Assembly (NCBI GenBank): GCA_009995385.1
Contig: JAACPT010000006.1
Location: 1-34,570, forward strand
DNA length: 34,570 bases
DNA from: Candidatus Parcubacteria bacterium
Lineage (GTDB): Bacteria > Patescibacteriota > Minisyncoccia > Phycocordibacterales > UBA918
Direction: 5' to 3'
Position numbers and translations under genes: made by a program. Each line of letters opens with the position of its first letter. The stretch's first letter is position 1. Shown here piece after piece: positions 1-8,718 of the stretch. Below the pieces are notes generated by a model, which was not told the origin of the DNA, ran no database searches, and saw only the letters and a list, made by a program, of their open reading frames with translations.

Positions 1-58
1 CGAACCCGCAACCTCCCGCGTGACAGGCGGGTGCTCTAACCAGTTGAGCTACCAGCGC
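1..58 (-). tRNA. tRNA-Asp(GTC), 3' part cut off by window edge
   Basis: Reverse complement GCGCTGG-TA-GCTC...GAGC-A-CCCGC-CTGTCAC-GCGGG; anticodon GTC; T-arm begins before the window edge. Confidence 0.9.
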
Positions 59-155
59 AATGTAATTTTTACGTAAAACGCAAGTGGCAAGAGTATAGCG
101 GGTTTCATTATTTTTTGCAATAAAGTACCTCGTGTTATACTCTGTAGCGCGAAAT

Positions 156-228
156 GCCACCTTAGCTCAGTTGGCAGAGCATTGCATTCGTAACGCAAAG
201 GTCCGCAGTTCGATTCTGCGAGGTGGCT
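156..228 (+). tRNA. tRNA-Thr(CGT)
   Basis: Cloverleaf GCCACCT...AGGTGGC; loop TTCGTAA gives anticodon CGT; CCA not encoded (TCAA follows). Confidence 0.92.
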
Positions 229-288
229 CAAATAGTAGCGTAATTTTGATTGATTTGTTATGCTAGGCGCACGAAAGTTTTATCTTTC

Positions 289-361
289 GCCAACATAGCT
301 CAGTTGGTAGAGCGCATCCATGGTAAGGATGAGGTCCACAGTTCAATTCTGTGTGTTGGCT
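289..361 (+). tRNA. tRNA-Thr(GGT)
   Basis: Cloverleaf GCCAACA...TGTTGGC; loop ATGGTAA gives anticodon GGT; CCA not encoded. Confidence 0.93.
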
Positions 362-362
362 C

Positions 363-400
363 AAAAAAATCGCCTGACAGTATGCTAGGCGATTTTATAT
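363..400 (+). terminator. Rho-independent terminator after tRNA-Thr
   Basis: AAAATCGCCT...AGGCGATTTT stem followed by T-rich tract. Confidence 0.7.
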
Positions 401-484
401 TTGTGCACGGCGTGCGCATCCTTTTATCATCGAGTATTTTTAAAATAAAGCAGACATCGTGGAGATGTCTGCAAAGGAATACGT

Positions 485-709
485 TCATTTGTGTTTACTC
501 CGGTATTTGGAGGCACGATTAGAAGAGGTATTTTTTCGAGGGGATGAAGGACTGACGCGCAGTGGTGTTGGGTCGCTATTTCCTTGCGTTATGTATTGGT
601 ATACATACGAAAGGATTTGCGTTTGGGTTACTATTCGCCCAGTTTGATTGCAACGATATCTGCCGTTGCTAAGAGGAGCAAAAGTGATGGCTTTGGTGAA
701 TGTATGCAT
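485..709 (-). CDS. Small basic hypothetical protein (74 aa, start MHTFTKAITF)
   Basis: ORF with strong SD (AAAGGAGGTG, 5 nt before ATG at 709); TTGACA -35-like box upstream on the minus strand. Confidence 0.55.
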   Translation of the reverse strand: MHTFTKAITFAPLSNGRYRCNQTGRIVTQTQILSYVYQYITQGNSDPTPLRVSPSSPRKNTSSNRASKYRSKHK

Positions 710-765
710 GAGACACCTCCTTTCAGGTAGAGCATGACAGTTCAAAACAGATACGATCCTTTGTA

Positions 766-794
766 ATTAATATATACTTTCCACGTATTGTCAA
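766..794 (-). promoter_or_regulatory. Candidate sigma70-type promoter for the 74-aa ORF
   Basis: Minus strand TTGACA (794-789), 17-nt spacer, ATTAAT (771-766). Confidence 0.45.
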
Positions 795-857
795 CTCTTT
801 CTAGAAAGTTCTATGACCAGACGTACAGTCTTTTTGATATTTGGTATACTGAATTAT

Positions 858-1733
858 ATGGACAATCTGACTGATGCGCGAATTAGAGAAATTGAGGCAG
901 CAATGCTTTTGCCTGATTTTTGGAACGAACCCCAGAAGGCGCAAGCGATGATAAAAGAACTGCAGGACCTTAAAGATACAAGCGGAGGTAAGGGCGCGTA
1001 CGATCGTAGTAATGCAATATTTACCGTTGTTGCTGGTGCCGGTGGCGATGATGCCGAAGATTTTGCGCGTATGTTGGTAGAAATGTATCAAAAGTTTGCA
1101 GAAAAACGTGGATGGGGAGTGGTGATTCTTGACAGTAATACTAATGATCAAAATGGCTATCGTAACATTACGTTTGAGATAGAGGGAAAAGGAGCTTATG
1201 GTCTCTTACAACAGGAATCTGGCGTACATCGCTTGGTCCGTATTTCACCCTTTAATAGTAATGGAAAACGACAAACTTCGTTTGTGCTAGTGGAAGTTTC
1301 ACCGCGTATTGATGACGTGAGTGCTGTGACATTGCATGAAGATGATCTTGAAATTTCGTTTGCTCGCTCTGGTGGTGCTGGTGGACAGAATGTGAATAAG
1401 CGTGAGACTGCAGTTCGTATTGTCCATACACCAACAAATATTTCTGTAAATGTTTCTTCGGAACGTTCGCAGCAGCAAAATCGAGAACGAGGATTGACAC
1501 TTCTGGCAGGTAAAATCTTTGCGTTTGAAGAAGAACAGCGCCGTCGCGAACTCCGCGGTTTAGCGGTGGAGAAGACACTTAAAATTGAATGGGGAAGTCA
1601 AATTCGATCGTACGTACTACATCCCTATCAGTTGGTGAAAGATCATCGAACTAATACTGAAGTACGAAATGTTGAGGCAGTGTTGAATGGAGACATTCAG
1701 CCATTCATAGATGCTTCTATGAAATTACCATAG
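858..1733 (+). CDS. prfB: Peptide chain release factor 2 (shortened domain 1)
   Basis: GGQ motif in [15 protein letters not shown] motif in [20 protein letters not shown]-terminal [22 protein letters not shown]. Start placed at ATG 858, 7 nt after TATACT. Confidence 0.93.
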   Translation: MDNLTDARIREIEAAMLLPDFWNEPQKAQAMIKELQDLKDTSGGKGAYDRSNAIFTVVAGAGGDDAEDFARMLVEMYQKFAEKRGWGVVILDSNTNDQNGYRNITFEIEGKGAYGLLQQESGVHRLVRISPFNSNGKRQTSFVLVEVSPRIDDVSAVTLHEDDLEISFARSGGAGGQNVNKRETAVRIVHTPTNISVNVSSERSQQQNRERGLTLLAGKIFAFEEEQRRRELRGLAVEKTLKIEWGSQIRSYVLHPYQLVKDHRTNTEVRNVEAVLNGDIQPFIDASMKLP

Positions 1734-1751
1734 CATGATATACTGTCTGAC

Positions 1752-2435
1752 ATGATTTACTTTGATAATGTTTCAAAGCTATACAATGATGGGCGCAGTG
1801 CTGCGTTACAGGAAGTGACTTTTCAAGTAGCCCCAAAAGAGTTTGTTTCAATTGTTGGACATTCTGGTGCGGGTAAGACAACGTTGCTTAAAATGATTAT
1901 TGCCGAAGATCGCCCGTCTCACGGACAGGTTTTCTTTGAGTCACTTGATATTCATCGTATTCCTAAAACAAAATTACCAAATTACCGCCGAAAGATTGGT
2001 ACAATCTTTCAAGACTTTAAATTACTCTCTCATAAAACCGCCTATGAAAATGTCGCTTTTGCGATGGAGGCTAATGGTCGCACTGATGCTGAGATAGCTG
2101 AAAATGTTCCACACGCTCTGGCGCTCGTCGATCTTGATGATAAAGTTTGGAATTTTCCGAGTGAACTTTCCGGTGGAGAAAAGCAACGAGTAGCAATTGC
2201 GCGTGCTATTGTAAATCAGCCAGACATCATTATTGCTGATGAGCCAACCGGAAATCTTGATCCCATTGCAACATATGAAGTAGTGCAAATTCTTCGTAAA
2301 ATTAACGACCTTGGGACCACTGTGATTATGACTACTCATAATAAAGGAGTGATTGATGAAATAGAGCGACGGGTTATTACTATGGATAATGGTCGTATCG
2401 TTCGGGATGATTCGACTGGTAAATATATTTTGTAA
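1752..2435 (+). CDS. ftsE: Cell division ATP-binding protein FtsE
   Basis: ABC ATPase with Walker A GHSGAGKTT, signature LSGGEKQRVAIARA, Walker B IIADEPTGNLD; followed by ftsX. Confidence 0.95.
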   Translation: MIYFDNVSKLYNDGRSAALQEVTFQVAPKEFVSIVGHSGAGKTTLLKMIIAEDRPSHGQVFFESLDIHRIPKTKLPNYRRKIGTIFQDFKLLSHKTAYENVAFAMEANGRTDAEIAENVPHALALVDLDDKVWNFPSELSGGEKQRVAIARAIVNQPDIIIADEPTGNLDPIATYEVVQILRKINDLGTTVIMTTHNKGVIDEIERRVITMDNGRIVRDDSTGKYIL

Positions 2436-2441
2436 GCGATT

Positions 2442-3362
2442 ATGATCACCGCGTTTCGTAGAGTTGTGAAAGCAGGTTTCGTCGGTTTTTGGCGTAACGC
2501 ATATGTATCACTCGCATCTATTTTTGTATTAACCATTGCTCTGTTTGTGATTGGGGCGACAATGTTCCTTAATCAACTGCTTGGTACCTCGCTTGCAATA
2601 CTACAGTCAAAAGTAGATATCAATGTGTATTTTGTACCGGATGCACCAATGGAAGAAATTGAGCGTATCAAAGCAGCAGTGGAAGCGTTACCTGACGTCG
2701 CAACAGTAAAATTTACTTCTCGAGAAGATGCTTTGGCAGGATACCGAGAACGAAACAAGGATAATACCATTGCCTTACAGGCACTTGAAGAAATCGACAA
2801 AAACCCACTTGGTGCCAACCTTGCTATTCAAGCTAAAGAGACATCACAGTATGAGAGTGTTGCTCGCTTCCTCGAAGAACAGCAAGCACTCGAACAACCG
2901 CAGACTCCCGTCATTGAGGTAATAAATTTCGGACGAAATAAAGAGTCAATTGATACGCTTACTTCCATTATTAATGCGACAGAGCGTGCCAGCTTTATTA
3001 TCCTCGGTATTTTGCTTATTGCAGCTATATTGATTACATTCAATACCATCCGGCTTGCTATCTACACTTCTCGTGAAGAGATATCAATTATGCGTCTGGT
3101 TGGTGCCAGTAATATGTTTATTCGTGGACCATTTATGTTGCAGGGTATTATGTACGGCTTTATTTCTGGCGTATTTGCACTACTACTGTTTTATCCGCTC
3201 CTTGTCTGGGTTGGACCGCGTACTGCAACCTTCTTTGAACTAAACCTCTTTGATTACTACATTATGCACTTTGGTGAGATATTTGGTGTGCTTGTCGGTA
3301 TCGGGATCATCCTTGGTCTGGTTTCGAGTACCTTTGCGATTGCACGTTACTTACGAGTTTAA
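2442..3362 (+). CDS. ftsX: Cell division permease FtsX
   Basis: 4-TM FtsX-type permease with extracellular domain; IRLAIYTSREEISIMRLVGAS; adjacent to ftsE. Confidence 0.95.
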   Translation: MITAFRRVVKAGFVGFWRNAYVSLASIFVLTIALFVIGATMFLNQLLGTSLAILQSKVDINVYFVPDAPMEEIERIKAAVEALPDVATVKFTSREDALAGYRERNKDNTIALQALEEIDKNPLGANLAIQAKETSQYESVARFLEEQQALEQPQTPVIEVINFGRNKESIDTLTSIINATERASFIILGILLIAAILITFNTIRLAIYTSREEISIMRLVGASNMFIRGPFMLQGIMYGFISGVFALLLFYPLLVWVGPRTATFFELNLFDYYIMHFGEIFGVLVGIGIILGLVSSTFAIARYLRV

Positions 3363-3378
3363 TTTCCTCTCTCCTTTT

Positions 3379-5046
3379 ATGAAAAAAAAGAAAATCAAAG
3401 CGACTGCAACACAGCCAACGACGAAGTATATCTTTGTAGTAGGCGGGGTGATGAGTGGGGTAGGAAAAGGAATCACCTCCTCATCGATCGCGTGTGTGCT
3501 ACAAGCACAAGGGTTGGTTGTTACGGCAATCAAAATCGATCCATATATCAATGTTGATGCGGGGACGATGAACCCAACTGAACATGGAGAAGTATTTGTC
3601 CTTAAGGATGGTTTGGAAACTGACCAAGATATGGGTAACTATGAGCGCTTTCTTAACGCTGATATGCCGAGTATTAATTATATGACCACTGGTAGTGTGT
3701 ATCAGTCGGTTATCGAAAAAGAGCGAAATCTTGAATATGGCGGTCGTAACGTCGAAGTGGTTCCTGACATACCACTCGAGGTCATCCGGCGTATCAAAAA
3801 AGCAGCACTTGTCGCGGCTGCCGATGTGGTGTTGATTGAAGTTGGTGGTACTGTCGGAGAATACCAAAACGTCCTCTTTCTCGAAGCAATTCGCATGATG
3901 AAGACTGAACAGCCAGAAAACGTTGCGGTGGTGATGGTGAGTTATCTGCCAGTTCCTGGTTCTATCGGTGAAATGAAAACCAAGCCAACGCAGACGGCGG
4001 TTAGGATGCTCAATAGTGCCGGTGTATTTGCTGATATGATCATTTGTCGCAGTTCGATGTCAGTTGATCAAAAACGTAAAGAAAAAATTGCCACGTTTTG
4101 TAACGTGCGAGCGGAGAACGTTATTTCTTCTCCTGACTTGCAAAGTATTTATGATATTCCACTTAATTATGAAGCGGATAATCTTTCTTCGCGATTGCTT
4201 GCCATCCTTGGACTTACGCCCAAAAAACGAACAGATCTAAAAGCTTGGAAACAGTTTGTGAAACAATCAAAAGGTGGTGTCGATACCGTAAAGATAGCAG
4301 TGGTGGGTAAGTACTTTAATTCTGGAGAGTTTGTGCTCTCAGACGTATACATTTCGGTGCTTGAAGCAATCAAATTTTCGGCGTACAAACTCAATCTCAA
4401 ACCAGAGATAACTTATTTGAGCGCACAAGATTTTACTGATAAAAAACAATTAAAAAGACTGGGCGTATTTGATGGTATTTTATTACCAGGTGGCTTTGGC
4501 AAAACGGGAGTGGAAGGTATGCTCAATGTCATTGAGTACGCACGGAAACATGACGTCCCTTGCTTTGGGATTTGTTACGGTATGCAACTCATGGTGGTCG
4601 AATTTGCCAACCATGTCTTGCACCTCAAGTATGCCAGCACGGAAGAGATTGACCCATCTGCCAAACATTTAGTTATTGGTGTAATGCCAGACCAACGTGA
4701 AAAAATCGCAAAGAAGGAAATGGGGGGTTCAATGCGTCTGGGGCAGTATCCCGCAAGGTTAAAGACAGGCTCACTCGCCGCCAAGGCATATAAGACGACA
4801 GAAATCTTGGAGCGACATCGCCACCGGTATGAAGTGAACCCAGAGTATATTGAACGGCTTACTGCCGCTGGACTCAGCTTCTCCGGTACCTCACCAGATA
4901 GTACGCTAATGGAAATTGTGGAATTACCACCAGAAGAGCATCCTTTTTTCGTCGGGGTACAATTTCATCCAGAATTACAAGCGCGACCGCTCGCGCCACA
5001 CCCGCTTTTTACCGCTTTTTTGAAAGCTGCGTACGAAGCGAAGTAA
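3379..5046 (+). CDS. pyrG: CTP synthase
   Basis: YIFVVGGVMSGVGKGITSSSIA synthetase domain; GGFGKTGVEGM and PCFGICYGMQ glutaminase domain. Start moved from the ORF track to ATG 3379. Confidence 0.96.
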   Translation: MKKKKIKATATQPTTKYIFVVGGVMSGVGKGITSSSIACVLQAQGLVVTAIKIDPYINVDAGTMNPTEHGEVFVLKDGLETDQDMGNYERFLNADMPSINYMTTGSVYQSVIEKERNLEYGGRNVEVVPDIPLEVIRRIKKAALVAAADVVLIEVGGTVGEYQNVLFLEAIRMMKTEQPENVAVVMVSYLPVPGSIGEMKTKPTQTAVRMLNSAGVFADMIICRSSMSVDQKRKEKIATFCNVRAENVISSPDLQSIYDIPLNYEADNLSSRLLAILGLTPKKRTDLKAWKQFVKQSKGGVDTVKIAVVGKYFNSGEFVLSDVYISVLEAIKFSAYKLNLKPEITYLSAQDFTDKKQLKRLGVFDGILLPGGFGKTGVEGMLNVIEYARKHDVPCFGICYGMQLMVVEFANHVLHLKYASTEEIDPSAKHLVIGVMPDQREKIAKKEMGGSMRLGQYPARLKTGSLAAKAYKTTEILERHRHRYEVNPEYIERLTAAGLSFSGTSPDSTLMEIVELPPEEHPFFVGVQFHPELQARPLAPHPLFTAFLKAAYEAK

Positions 5047-5226
5047 GTAGTGTGCATCTCCAAAATAATGTCCGTTTAAGCATAAAGAAAAACGAAAGAA
5101 CTTTTTAGCTTCAAAGTGTAAAGGAAATATGCTAGTCTATGTCGGCGCGACCGCATACCCTTACGTAAAGGAGGAGGACCACTAGGTAGTACAAAAGTCT
5201 TCAGAGTGTGTCGGTTGACCATACAT

Positions 5227-5300
5227 TGCCGGATCGTCTAAAGGTAGGACAGCAGCCTTTGAAGCTGCGTATCTTGGTTCGATTCCAAGTCCGGCAGCCA
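5227..5300 (+). tRNA. tRNA-Gln(TTG), CCA encoded
   Basis: TGCCGGA...TCCGGCA acceptor; loop CTTTGAA gives anticodon TTG; GCCA 3' end. Confidence 0.92.
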
Positions 5301-5302
5301 AC

Positions 5303-5316
5303 TCGTGCTAGCACGA
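5303..5316. repeat. 14-bp perfect palindrome just downstream of tRNA-Gln
   Basis: TCGTGCTAGCACGA. Confidence 0.8.
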
Positions 5317-5388
5317 AGAACTTCTAAGTAACGCTTATCTAACTTTGCATAGACTTAGCAAGAGCTCAAGACAAGACATAATATTCAT

Positions 5389-5667
5389 ATGAATACTGAA
5401 CAATTAGAAAAAACTATTCAGTCTGAAGGACCTGATATTGTTGAGATTCTAATAGGTAAATACGAGCTGACGGACTTTGAAATAAATAGTAGAGATATTG
5501 AAAAAGAAATTTATGATATTTCAACAAGCTATTCCAAAATTTTATTTTTTGAATCCAAACACTTTTTCTCAGAGTCAGTGAGAAACGAGACTAAGACCTA
5601 CCTTACTTCAAGGTTCGACCGAAACCAAGTTTTTAAGATGAATGATATTGACTTGGTTGCTCATTGA
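5389..5667 (+). CDS. Hypothetical protein (92 aa)
   Basis: AT-rich ORF MNTEQLEKTIQSEG...; CATAAT 6 nt before ATG; frame stays open beyond the UGA to 5721. Confidence 0.55.
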   Translation: MNTEQLEKTIQSEGPDIVEILIGKYELTDFEINSRDIEKEIYDISTSYSKILFFESKHFFSESVRNETKTYLTSRFDRNQVFKMNDIDLVAH

Positions 5668-5729
5668 ATAAAGTCAGAGGTCATCAAACAATTAGAAAAT
5701 CGGGAAATTTTCTTAATGTAATAGTGTTT

Positions 5730-6005
5730 ATGAACGCACCCACTGCAGGCAAGATTTTAGCTCAAAGAGCAATTGGAAGAGCTGGCTCAGGTTTATTCTT
5801 CATAGAAGAAGTATTGGAATCTAGGGGAGATTCAACAGACATAGCATACTCAAGATCTTGGTATATTCTGTTGTCTTTCAATTTCGAATTAATATTAAAT
5901 GCTTTGATTGCTTTTGAAAGTAAAGGCACAACTAACGAGGAGGTTATAAAAGACATAATGAAGGTAAAGCCTTCTCATAACTTTGAAAAATTATTTAAAA
6001 AATGA
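5730..6005 (+). CDS. Hypothetical protein, possibly HEPN-like
   Basis: ORF from ATG 5730; SWYILLSFNFELILNALIAFESK...SHNFEKLFKK resembles the helix plus GHdLekLf pattern of some HEPN proteins (family call tentative). Confidence 0.5.
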   Translation: MNAPTAGKILAQRAIGRAGSGLFFIEEVLESRGDSTDIAYSRSWYILLSFNFELILNALIAFESKGTTNEEVIKDIMKVKPSHNFEKLFKK

Positions 6006-6214
6006 ATTTCAAAATATAGTAGAACTGCCAAGTGGGACAAGGTTCAGAAGGTGCTTTGTTTTTGTCGTGGTCAAAATACTCTGAACAGCTTCCATTACTG
6101 CGGAGGGCGTGACTGCGAATGGCACGCTAGTGTTGTTTCCAAGATATTTTGGGTTGAAATAGTACTAAAAATTAAAATTTAGGATAAAGTGCAGCAGAGA
6201 TGGTAGAATAAAGT

Positions 6215-7120
6215 ATGAAAAAGATACTCCTATTTCTTGCAGTGACGGTACTTTTGCTGATACTCGTCCTTCTTGCCTTAAAAAATGAACCATCAGACAT
6301 ACAGCAAGTAATCGTAACTGATTATAAAGATGCGACATACGTGATTGATGGTACTCCGGCAACACTAGTTGATGGTGTATCAGAAAAAATACCAAAAACT
6401 AATTCTCCTGTGCTAGTGACTACTCGTTATTTCGGCAATCAGCTTTTTAAAGATATCAATGATGACGGTCGAGATGACGTTATATTTTTCCTGACACAGG
6501 AGACTGGAGGCAGTGGTAGTTTCTTTTATGTCGTTGCAGCAGTAAATACCGATGATGGCTATATTGGTTCGGAGGCACTGTTTCTTGGTGATCGTATCGC
6601 TCCACAAACTATCGAGTCTGGAATCGGTAATCAGATAGTCGTCAATTATACAGAAAGAGCGGCGGGTGAACCAATGACCACTTCTCCTTCAATTGGCGTG
6701 TCACGTAGACTCATATTAGATGTAAGATCAATGCAATTTACTGAAGTGGCAGCTGATTTTGAGAGAGAGGCAGATGTAAATTATATGGCACTTGGTATGA
6801 AGACCTGGGTATGGCAGAAAACAGAATTCGATGACGGTAGAATAATTTTTCCTACAAGAGAGGGAGTATTTACTTTGCTATTTGCTGATGACCACCTGAT
6901 GGAGGTGGGGACAGATTGTAATAATGTCGGTGGGGAATACACAGTAGAGAATAATAAAATCACCTTTACTAACTTGAGATCCACCTTGATGTACTGTGAA
7001 GATTCACAAGAAGCGGAATTCTTGGAAATGCTCAAAGATACAAAATCATTTCATTTCACTACTAATGGTGAATTATTCTTTGATTTAAAAGACAATAACG
7101 GAACGGTGGTGCTTCACTAA
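6215..7120 (+). CDS. Membrane-anchored protein with C-terminal META (HslJ-like) domain
   Basis: N-terminal TM helix; WQKTEFDDGRIIFPTREGVFTLLFADDHLMEVGTDCNNVGGEYTVENNKITFTNLRSTLMYC matches META layout. Confidence 0.75.
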   Translation: MKKILLFLAVTVLLLILVLLALKNEPSDIQQVIVTDYKDATYVIDGTPATLVDGVSEKIPKTNSPVLVTTRYFGNQLFKDINDDGRDDVIFFLTQETGGSGSFFYVVAAVNTDDGYIGSEALFLGDRIAPQTIESGIGNQIVVNYTERAAGEPMTTSPSIGVSRRLILDVRSMQFTEVAADFEREADVNYMALGMKTWVWQKTEFDDGRIIFPTREGVFTLLFADDHLMEVGTDCNNVGGEYTVENNKITFTNLRSTLMYCEDSQEAEFLEMLKDTKSFHFTTNGELFFDLKDNNGTVVLH

Positions 7121-7171
7121 TGAGTGAAAGTTAAGTGAGTGTGATACCTTGTGTATAACAAAAATCTGTGG

Positions 7172-7177
7172 TATTAT
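7172..7177 (+). promoter_or_regulatory. -10 box with -35-like TTGTGT (7149-7154)
   Basis: TTGTGT-N17-TATTAT upstream of SD-led ORF at 7229. Confidence 0.5.
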
Positions 7178-7228
7178 ATAAAATGAAAAGAGTTCATTTT
7201 TAACCGTAACTTTGAAAAGGAGGTCGCT

Positions 7229-7588
7229 ATGCGACGTTTTTTTGTTTCTGCTGCATTTTTACTTCTGTGGATGTCGTCTTCATTTGCACAACTAGCCCCG
7301 ATGAGACTCTTTCCGGATTCACCGTGGGACTACGTAGAAAAAAATACGTGGCGGTTGGATTTTTCAGGTTTTGAACGACCAGAGACTATCATTGCAGTGG
7401 AATTTGAAAATGTCTTCTATTTCACTTCCTATGCTGAATGTGGTGACGGTCAGTTGCAGGTCTTCTCGTGGGTTGATGGTGAAAAGAAAGCAAAGGGTAT
7501 CACCTGCGATGGTAAGACCATACGTATTTCTACAAAAGTATGGGAAGGACGGGTTAGTCCGAGACCTCCGATTATTGCAAAGCAGTAA
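7229..7588 (+). CDS. Small secreted hypothetical protein (119 aa)
   Basis: SD AAGGAGG; signal peptide MRRFFVSAAFLLLWMSSSFAQ; own terminator. Confidence 0.75.
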   Translation: MRRFFVSAAFLLLWMSSSFAQLAPMRLFPDSPWDYVEKNTWRLDFSGFERPETIIAVEFENVFYFTSYAECGDGQLQVFSWVDGEKKAKGITCDGKTIRISTKVWEGRVSPRPPIIAKQ

Positions 7589-7599
7589 ACACAAACATG

Positions 7600-7630
7600 A
7601 ACGCCCGGAGATATCTCTGGGCGTTTTTTA
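7600..7630 (+). terminator. Rho-independent terminator
   Basis: AACGCCCGGAGATATCTCTGGGCGTTTTTT. Confidence 0.85.
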
Positions 7631-7705
7631 ATTTTCAGAACAGCGGTGGTGAATCGATGTACGTGGGTAAAAAGTAAGACTATAGCCATAATCTTTATTA
7701 TATGG

Positions 7706-7711
7706 TATAAT
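7706..7711 (+). promoter_or_regulatory. Extended -10 TATGGTATAAT
   Basis: Consensus TATAAT about 68 nt upstream of SD-led ORF at 7779. Confidence 0.55.
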
Positions 7712-7778
7712 ATTTAAGGTATGTTGTAGAGCTTTCTAAACAATGCAATTTCTTCAATCAATTTCAAAGGAGTAAAAA

Positions 7779-8153
7779 ATGATTGACTTTGAACAGTTGG
7801 GTGGTGACCCGCTCACGGCGGACAGTTATGTCGTCCTGTTTAAAATTAGCGATACCCATATCGGGGTTGTTGGCACAAAAGCGGCTAAACAGGTATTGGC
7901 TCGCAATCTCAGACGACTTGAATTCGCAATCCGCACTTGCGAGTTGCATGAAGAACTCAAGGCGTTTGAGGTCTCGTATCGAAAGATATGCAGTCGTACG
8001 AAAACTGGCATAACAGAAATAAAGTTTGCAGTTGCGTGTGAAAAAGTGGAACTGGTTTTGACGTTTCTCGAATACGCGCGCCAGAGTGGGGTGTTCTTCA
8101 ACCCTATTGTGAGTGACATGCAGTCATTCACGACAAATTTCTCAAGTATTTGA
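7779..8153 (+). CDS. Hypothetical protein (124 aa)
   Basis: SD AAAGGAG 6 nt before ATG; own promoter and terminator. Confidence 0.75.
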   Translation: MIDFEQLGGDPLTADSYVVLFKISDTHIGVVGTKAAKQVLARNLRRLEFAIRTCELHEELKAFEVSYRKICSRTKTGITEIKFAVACEKVELVLTFLEYARQSGVFFNPIVSDMQSFTTNFSSI

Positions 8154-8195
8154 GAAATTTCGACTAATAAGCACTCAATGAGTGCTTATTTTTTT
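8135..8195 (+). terminator. Tandem hairpins: 11-bp stem over the stop codon, then intrinsic terminator
   Basis: AAATTTCTCAA-GTAT-TTGAGAAATTT (8135-8160), then AATAAGCACTCAATGAGTGCTTATTTTTTT (8166-8195). Confidence 0.8.
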
Positions 8196-8718
8196 GCATG
8201 ACTTTCATGAGAAGTTCATTAGTAATGATAAATTACTGTAGTTACCACAGTAGATTTGAGGCAGATACTTATATTTATATGAACTTCAAGAAAATATTTA
8301 ATTTTTCGCAACCATTAGTCGTCGTTAGTACTATTTTTGTATTGGTACTTTTTGTTATCACTACATAGTATTTGTGGCGAGTATTCCGTGCTCTCGGTGA
8401 ACGAGGAAAATAGTAGAGCCAATACAAGGTGTGTGTTGGTAGAGCAAAAGCATGTGAATTTGATACCACAAAGACTCCTGTCGAGAGGGTTGTCTGTAGA
8501 AAAGGATAACAAGAGACAACTGTAAAAATAGTGCGAACGTACAACAAGGAAATATCAATTGTACAAAATATGGATTTTGGTCACACTGAACCGCAAATAC
8601 TTATGCCATATGGAAATCGAATTAATCTTGATTCCAAGAGGAGAAAAATTTTGCGACATTTTAACAATTCGCACTATGTTCATTGCGGCTTTATGATAAG
8701 GACTCTATACTTACCAGT

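Noticed and set aside
3250-3378. Extended N-terminus of the pyrG ORF in the track
   Set aside because: It overlaps the ftsX 3' end in another frame; CTP synthase homology begins soon after ATG 3379.
5389-6005. Alternative genetic code (UGA recoded) from the in-frame UGA
   Set aside because: RF2 is encoded in the same window and several well-recognised genes end in TGA, so UGA works as a stop.
5301-6200. tRNA-Gln attachment-site duplication (mobile element boundary)
   Set aside because: No direct repeat of the tRNA-Gln 3' end (GGTTCGATTCCAAGTCCGGCAGCCA) was found downstream and no integrase is present; only composition and position suggest an island.
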